Positions 34,505 to 40,657 of a stretch of 40,657 nucleotides of DNA are shown piece by piece. Each line of letters opens with the position of its first letter. Within the stretch, counting starts at the first letter, position 1. Under the pieces are notes generated by a model. It had not been told where the DNA came from. It was given only the letters and a program-made list of their open reading frames with translations, and searched no databases. The position numbers and the translations under genes are program-made. The stretch covers positions 1-40,657 of the forward strand of contig NW_027018330.1 of assembly GCF_032854445.1 (NCBI RefSeq). The letters run 5' to 3'. The DNA is from Liolophura sinensis (lineage: Eukaryota; Mollusca; Polyplacophora; Chitonida; Chitonidae).

Positions 34505-36152
34505 GTGCCCTTCGGTAGCCCAGAAGACGTCAAATCTTTGGGCTAAGCCCATTTAACTCACCCAGCAATTGTCTTACTTCTAAGTCCAAGACAATCTCAA
34601 TGTCTTTATCTACTTGTAGAAAAACCACACCATTTGTACGTGAAAAACACAAGGTACTTGATACAGTCTGATGTAAAAAGTACAACTGACCACAGACCCA
34701 CATTTATAAGGTGCCAAAAGATGCGGAATTGGGCCAGGCATCCGCAGCTGTTAAAAAATTGCAAATATCCCTGGTTTCCATGGAGTAAGAGCCGTTGCTG
34801 GGCACGTGATTATGACATCAATATTCATTGAATTGTCGCTACAGCCAAAAGTTTTGGTCGGAGAGCAACGCGGTTTGCACCATTCGATTTCTCGTCGCAA
34901 AATACGTCGGATTAGCCTCTTACCAGCAGCACTGGATCAGTTTTTCCACTTTTGCATTTTTGCCTGGTCTTTTTGTTAATTGAAATCGGCTACACTGTAC
35001 TCTGTACAATCGCAACTGGTCATTACTATATTCAACTTTTGACTATAAGTTATGTGCCCTTCGGTAGCCCAGAAGACCTGAAATCTTTGGGCTAAGCCCA
35101 TTTAACTCACCCAGCAATTGTCTAACTTCTAAGTGCAAGACAATCTCAATGTCTTTATCTACGTGTAGAAAAACCACACCATTTGTACGTGAAAAACACA
35201 AGGTACTTGATACAGTCTGCTGTAAAAAGTACAACTAAACACTGACCCACATTTATAAGGTGCCAAAAGATGCGGAATTGGGCCAGGCATCGGCAGCTGT
35301 TAAAAAATTGCAAATATCCCTGGTTTCCATGGAGTAAGAGCCGTTGCTGGGTACGTGATTATGATATAAATGATCATTGAATTGTCGCTACAGCCAAACG
35401 TATTGGTCGGAGAGCAACGCGGTTTGCACCATTCGATTTCTCGTCACAAAATACGTTGGATTAGCCTCTTATTAGCAGCACTGGAACAGTTTTTTCCACT
35501 TTTGCATTTTTGCCTGGTCTTTTTGTTAATTGAAGTCGGCTACACTGTACTCTGTACAATCGCGACTGGTCATTACTATATTCAACTTTTGACTATAAGT
35601 TATGTGCCCTTCGGTAGCCCAGAAGACCTGAAATCTTTGGGCTAAGCCCATTAAACTCACCCAGCAATTGCCTTAGTTCTAAGTGCAAGACAATCTCAAT
35701 GTCTTTATCTACGTGTAGAAAAACCACACCATTTGTACGTGAAAAACACAAGGTACTTGATACAGTCTGCTGTAAAAAGTACAACTGAACACTGACCCAC
35801 TTCAGTAAGGTGCCAAAAGATGCGGAATTGAGCCAGACATCGGCAGCTGTTGAAAAATTGCAAATTTCCCTGGTTTCCATGGAGTAAGAGCCGTTGGTGG
35901 GCACGTGATTATGACATAAATGATCATTGAATTGTCGCTACAGCCAAAAGTATTGGTCGGAGAGCAACGCGGTTTGCACCATTCGATTTCTCGTCACAAA
36001 ATACGTCGGATTAGCTTCTTACCAGCAGCACTGGAACAGTTTTTCCAGTTTTGCATTTTTACCTGGTCTTTTTGTTAATTGAAATCGGCTACACTGTACT
36101 CTGTACAATCGCGACTGGTCATTACTATATTCAACTTTTGACTATAAGTTAT
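34505..36152. repeat. Three-monomer contracted HOR T-U-V'
   Basis: Monomers start at 34505 (T), 35054 (U) and 35604 (V'). T and U match the copies at 31760 and 36153 almost base for base. V' begins as V but ends like the S monomer at 31212, and T follows directly, so W and X are absent. The block is 1648 bp, exactly three monomers. The likely origin is deletion of two monomers from the five-monomer repeat. Confidence 0.87.
35604..36152. repeat. Chimeric monomer V' (V 5' part, S-type 3' part)
   Basis: V marks run through CCATTAAACTC, CCTTAGTTCTAAG, GAGCCAGACATCGG and the private G of GTTGGTGGGC at 35897. From 35995 the unit has the non-V form CTCGTCACAAAA, then TTAGCTTCTTACC (T at 36016) and TTTTTCCAGTTTTGCATTT, as in S (31212), which also precedes a T monomer. 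The switch therefore lies between 35897 and 35995. The junction explains how the T-U-V-W-X repeat became T-U-V'. Confidence 0.78.
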
Positions 36153-38896
36153 GTGCCCTTCGGTAGCCCAGAAGACGTCAAATCTTTGGGCTAAGCCCAT
36201 TTAACTCACCCAGCAATTGTCTTACTTCTAAGTCCAAGACAATCTCAATGTCTTTATCTACTTGTAGAAAAACCACACCATTTGTACGTGAAAAACACAA
36301 GGTACTTGATACAGTCTGATGTAAAAAGTACAACTGACCACAGACCCACATTTATAAGGTGCCAAAAGATGCGGAATTGGGCCAGGCATCCGCAGCTGTT
36401 AAAAAATTGCAAATATCCCTGGTTTCCATGGAGTAAGAGCCGTTGCTGGGCACGTGATTATGACATCAATATTCATTGAATTGTCGCTACAGCCAAAAGT
36501 TTTGGTCGGAGAGCAACGCGGTTTGCACCATTCGATTTCTCGTCGCAAAATACGTCGGATTAGCCTCTTACCAGCAGCACTGGATCAGTTTTTCCACTTT
36601 TGCATTTTTGCCTGGTCTTTTTGTTAATTGAAATCGGCTACACTGTACTCTGTACAATCGCAACTGGTCATTACTATATTCAACTTTTGACTATAAGTTA
36701 TGTGCCCTTCGGTAGCCCAGAAGACCTGAAATCTTTGGGCTAAGCCCATTTAACTCACCCAGCAATTGTCTAACTTCTAAGTGCAAGACAATCTCAATGT
36801 CTTTATCTACGTGTAGAAAAACCACACCATTTGTACGTGAAAAACACAAGGTACTTGATACAGTCTGCTGTAAAAAGTACAACTAAACACTGACCCACAT
36901 TTATAAGGTGCCAAAAGATGCGGAATTGGGCCAGGCATCGGCAGCTGTTAAAAAATTGCAAATATCCCTGGTTTCCATGGAGTAAGAGCCGTTGCTGGGT
37001 ACGTGATTATGATATAAATGATCATTGAATTGTCGCTACAGCCAAACGTATTGGTCGGAGAGCAACGCGGTTTGCACCATTCGATTTCTCGTCACAAAAT
37101 ACGTTGGATTAGCCTCTTATTAGCAGCACTGGAACAGTTTTTCCACTTTTGCATTTTTGCCTGGTCTTTTTGTTAATTGAAGTCGGCTACACTGTACTCT
37201 GTACAATCGCGACTGGTCATTACTATATTCAACTTTTGACTATAAGTTATGTGCCCTTCGGTAGCCCAGAAGACCTGAAATCTTTGGGCTAAGCCCATTA
37301 AACTCACCCAGCAATTGCCTTAGTTCTAAGTGCAAGACAATCTCAATGTCTTTATCTACGTGTAGAAAAACCACACCATTTGTACGTGAAAAACACAAGT
37401 ACTTGATACAGTCTGCTGTAAAAAGTACAACTAGAACACTGACCCACTTCAGTAAGGTGCCAAAAGATGCGGAATTGAGCCAGACATCGGCAGCTGTTGA
37501 AAAATTGCAAATTTCCTGGTTTCCATGGAGTAAGAGCCGTTGGTGGGCACGTGATTATGACATAAATGATCATTCAATTGTCGCTACAGCCAAAAGTATT
37601 GGTCGGAGAGCAACGCGGTTTGCACCATTCGATTTCTCGTAACAAAATACGTCGTATTAGTCCTCTTACCAGCAGCACTGGGACAGTTTTTCCAGTTTTG
37701 CACTTTTGCCTGGGTCTTTTTGTTAAATTGAAATCGGCTAAACTGTACTATGTACAATCGCGAACTGGTCATTACTATATTCAACTTTTAACTATAAGTT
37801 ATGTGCCCTTCGTAGCCCAGAAGACCTGAAATCTTTGGGCCAAGCCCATTTAACTCACCGAGCAAATGTCTTACTTCTAAGTCCAAGACAATCTCAATGT
37901 CTTTATCTACGTGTAGAAAAACCAGACCAATTGTTACATAAAAAACACAAGGTACTTGATACAGTCTGCTGTAAAAAGTACAACTAACACTAACCCACAT
38001 TCATAAGGTGCCAAAAGATGCGGAATTGGGCCAGGCATCCGCAGCTGTTAAAAAATTGCAAATATCCCTGGTTTCCATGGAGTAAGAGCCGTTGCTGGGC
38101 ACGTGATTATGACATCAATATTCACTGAATTGTCGCTACAAGCCAAAAGTATTGGTCGGAGAGCAACGCGGTTTGCACCATTCGATTTCTCGTCACAAAA
38201 TACGTCGGATTAGCCTCTTATCAGCAGCACTGGAAACAGTTTTCCACTTTTGCATTTTGTCTGGTCTTTTTGTTATTGAAATCGTCTACACTGTACTATG
38301 TACAATCGCGACTGGTCATTACTATATTCAACTTTTCACTATAAAGTTATGTGCCCTTCGGTAGCCCAGGAAGACGTCAAATCTTTGCGCTCAGCCCATT
38401 TAACTCACCCAGCAATTGTCTTACTTCTAAGTGCAAGACAATCTCAATGTCTTTATCTACGTGTAGAAAAACCACACCATTTGTACATGAAAAACACAGG
38501 TACTTGATACAGTCTGCTGTAAAAAGTACAACTAAACACTGACCCACATGAATAAGGTGCCAAAAGATGCGGAATTGGGCCAGGCATCGGCAGCTGTTAA
38601 AAATTGCAAATATCCCTGGTTTCCATGGAGTAAGAGCCGTTGGTGGGCACGTGATTATGACATAAATGATCATTCAATTGTCGCTACAGCCAAAAGTATT
38701 GGTCGGAGAACAACGCGGTTTGCACCATTCGATTTCTCGTAACAAAATACGTCGCATAGCCTCTTACCAGCAGCACTGGGACAGTTTTTCCAGTTTTGCA
38801 CTATTGCCTGGTCTTTTTGTAATTGAAATCGGCTAAACTGTACTATGTACAATCGCGACTGGTCATTACTATATTCAACTTTTGACTATAAGTTAT
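36153..38896. repeat. Five-monomer HOR T-U-V-W-X, copy 2
   Basis: Monomers start at 36153 (T), 36702 (U), 37251 (V), 37803 (W) and 38351 (X), 4393 bp (eight monomers) after copy 1. T and U are clean. From about 37397 onward, most differences from copy 1 are one-base gains or losses: ACAAGTACTTG at 37397, ACTAGAACACTG near 37430, AATTTCCTGG near 37512, GCCTGGGTC near 37709, CCCTTCGTAGCC at 37807 and CGTCGCATAGCC near 38751. The private marks of V, W and X are otherwise retained. Confidence 0.88.
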
Positions 38897-40657
38897 GTGC
38901 CCTTCGGTAGCCCAGAAGACGTCAAATCTTTGGGCTAAGCCCATTTAACTCACCCAGCAATTGTCTTACTTCTAAGTCCAAGACAATCTCAATGTCTTTA
39001 TCTACTTGTAGAAAAACCACACCATTTGTACGTGAAAAACACAAGGTACTTGATACAGTCTGATGTAAAAAGTACAACTGACCACAGACCCACATTTATA
39101 AGGTGCCAAAGATGCGGAATTGGGCCAGGCATCCCGCAGCTGTTAAAAAATTGCAAATATCCCTGGTTTCCATGGAGTAAGAGCCGTTGCTGGGCACGTG
39201 ATTATGACATCAATATTCATTGAATTGTCGCTACAGCCAAAAGGTTTTGGTCGGAGAGCAACGCGGTTTGCACCATTCGATTTCTCGTCGCAAAATACGT
39301 CGGATTAGCCTCTTACCAGCAGCACTGGATCAGTTTTCCACTTTTGCATTTTTGCCTGGTCTTTTTGTTAATTGAAATCGGCTACACTGTACTCTGTACA
39401 ATCGCAACTGGTCATTACTATATTCAACTTTTGACTATAAGTTATGTGCCCTTCGGTAGCCCAGAAGACCTGAAATCTTTGGGCTAAGCCCATTTAACTC
39501 ACCCAGCAATTGTCTAACTTCTAAGTGCAAGACAATCTCAATGTCTTTATCTACGTGTAGAAAAAACCACACCATTTGTACGTGAAAAACACAAGGTACT
39601 TGATACAGTCTGCTGTAAAAAAGTACAACTAAACACTGACCCACATTTATAAGGTGCCAAAGATGCGGAATTGGGCCAGGCATCGGCAGCTGTTAAAAAA
39701 TTGCAAATATCCCTGGTTTCCATGGAGTAAGAGCCGTTGCTGGGTACGTGATTATGATATAAATGATCATTGAATTGTCCGCTACAGCCAAACGTATTGG
39801 TCGGAGAGCAACGCGGTTTGCACCATTCGATTTCTCGTCACAAAATACGTTGGATTAGCCTCTTATTAGCAGCAACTGGAACAGTTTTTCCACTTTTGCA
39901 TTTTTGCCTGGTCTTTTTGTTAATTGAAGTCGGCTACACTGTACTCTGTACCAATCGCGACTGGTCATTACTATATTCAACTTTTGACTATAAGTTATGT
40001 GCCCTTCGGTAGCCCAGAAGACCTGAATCTTTGGGCTAAGCCCATTAAACTCACCCAGCAATTGCCTTAGTTCTAAGTGCAAGACAATCTCATGTCTTTA
40101 TCTACGTGTAGAAAACCACACCATTTGTACGTGAAAAACACAAGGTACTTGATACAGTCTGCTGTAAAAAGTACAACTGAACACTGACCCACTTCAGTAA
40201 GGTGCCAAAAGATGCGGAATTGAGCTCAGACATCGGCAGCTGTTGAAAAATTGCAAATTTCCCTGGTTTCCATGGAGTAGAGAGCCGTTGGTGGCACGTG
40301 ATTATGACATAAATGATCATTGAATTGTCGCTACAGCCAAAAGTATTGGTCGGAGAGCAACGCGGTTGCACCATTCGATTTCTCGTAACAAAATACGTCG
40401 TATTAGCCTCTTACCAGCAGCACTGGGACAGTTTTTCCAGTTTTTGCACTTTTGCCTGGTCTTTTTGTAATTGAAATCGGCTAAACTGTACTATGTTACA
40501 ATCGCGACTGGTCATTACTATATCAACTGTTTGACTATAAGTTATGTGCCCTTCGGTAGCCCAGAAGACGTCAAATCTTTGGGCCAAGCCCATTTAACTC
40601 ACCGAGCAAATGTCTTCTTCTAAGTCCAAGACAATCTCAATGTCTTTATCTACGTGT
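38897..40657. repeat. Partial HOR T-U-V-W at right edge
   Basis: Monomers start at 38897 (T), 39446 (U), 39999 (V) and 40546 (start of W, with CACCGAGCAAATG and AAGTCCAAG). The order continues the right-hand HOR and is cut by the window edge. Private marks are kept, but one-base indels are dense: GCATCCCGCAGC, AAAAGGTTTTGG, GAAAAAACCAC, ATTGTCCGC, GTACCAATCG, GACCTGAATC, TCTCATGTC, GAGCTCAGAC and GGTGGCACG, among others. The W start has GACGTC where the other two W copies have GACCTG. Confidence 0.85.

Larger units (their letters stand above)
1..40657. repeat. Tandem satellite DNA array, about 549-bp monomer, 74 copies
   Basis: The whole window is one head-to-tail tandem array. The motif GTGCCCTTCGG recurs in every unit, at 441, 988, 1535, 2087 and so on to 40546 (74 anchors), mean spacing 549.4 bp, usually exactly 549. 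All copies share one orientation and no foreign sequence interrupts them. One monomer counted by hand has about 42% GC. Long monomers, subtype structure and higher-order repeats are typical of eukaryotic centromeric or pericentromeric satellites; the chromosomal location here is inference. I do not recognise the family. No real gene is present: reading frames of 60-125 codons recur on both strands, but they are the same stretches reappearing each period, broken differently in different copies, with no recognisable domain. Confidence 0.98.

Noticed and set aside
1-40657. CRISPR array
   Set aside because: The unit is 549 bp and fully repeated; there are no short repeats separated by unique spacers.
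1-40657. Tandem transposon or rDNA spacer
   Set aside because: There are no terminal inverted repeats, target duplications, transposase or reverse transcriptase motifs, and no rRNA sequence.

Overview
This window is one uninterrupted tandem satellite DNA array. A unit of about 549 bp is repeated head to tail in a single orientation from the first base to the last. I anchored every copy on the motif GTGCCCTTCGG (or its 1-bp-variant form) and found 74 anchors, from 441 to 40546, with a mean spacing of 549.4 bp and a modal spacing of 549 bp. There is no unique sequence, no convincing protein-coding gene, no RNA gene, no transposon and no CRISPR array. GC content, counted by hand over one monomer (5941-6480), is about 42%. 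A homogeneous array of this size, with multi-monomer higher-order repeats (HORs), is what pericentromeric, centromeric or other heterochromatin of a eukaryote looks like. I do not recognise the satellite family and cannot name the species.

Monomers fall into recurring subtypes, lettered here for convenience and defined by shared private substitutions. Left region (1-12523): a five-monomer HOR, A-B-C-D-E (about 2.75 kb), then a six-monomer derivative, B-C-D-F-G-H (about 3.29 kb). Centre (11972-18566): a mosaic in which a G'-I-G'' trimer occurs twice, about 4.95 kb apart, around relics of the left HOR. Middle-right (18018-28466): a J-K-L-N(-O) HOR repeated at 2749 and 4401 bp, with a P-Q-R-Q stretch between copies two and three. 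Transition (28467-31759): mixed monomers. Right region (31760-40657): a T-U-V-W-X five-monomer HOR (about 2.745 kb) interleaved with a three-monomer T-U-V' version (1648 bp), so the order is 5-3-5-then partial.

Several monomers are clear chimeras whose two halves match different subtypes (15272, 9228, 30663, 35604). They look like the products of unequal crossover or gene conversion that remodelled the HORs by removing whole monomers. The sharpest is an A/B fusion whose switch lies within a stretch of about 13 bp.

Other points of interest are several short dyads per monomer, including a hairpin-capable element of about 30 bp; a cluster of T-tracts that may bend DNA; a long strictly alternating run of two variant states; and single-base indels concentrated near both ends and in a few internal patches. 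The indels look like long-read consensus error rather than biology. Open reading frames in this window (longest about 125 codons) are by-products of the repeat.
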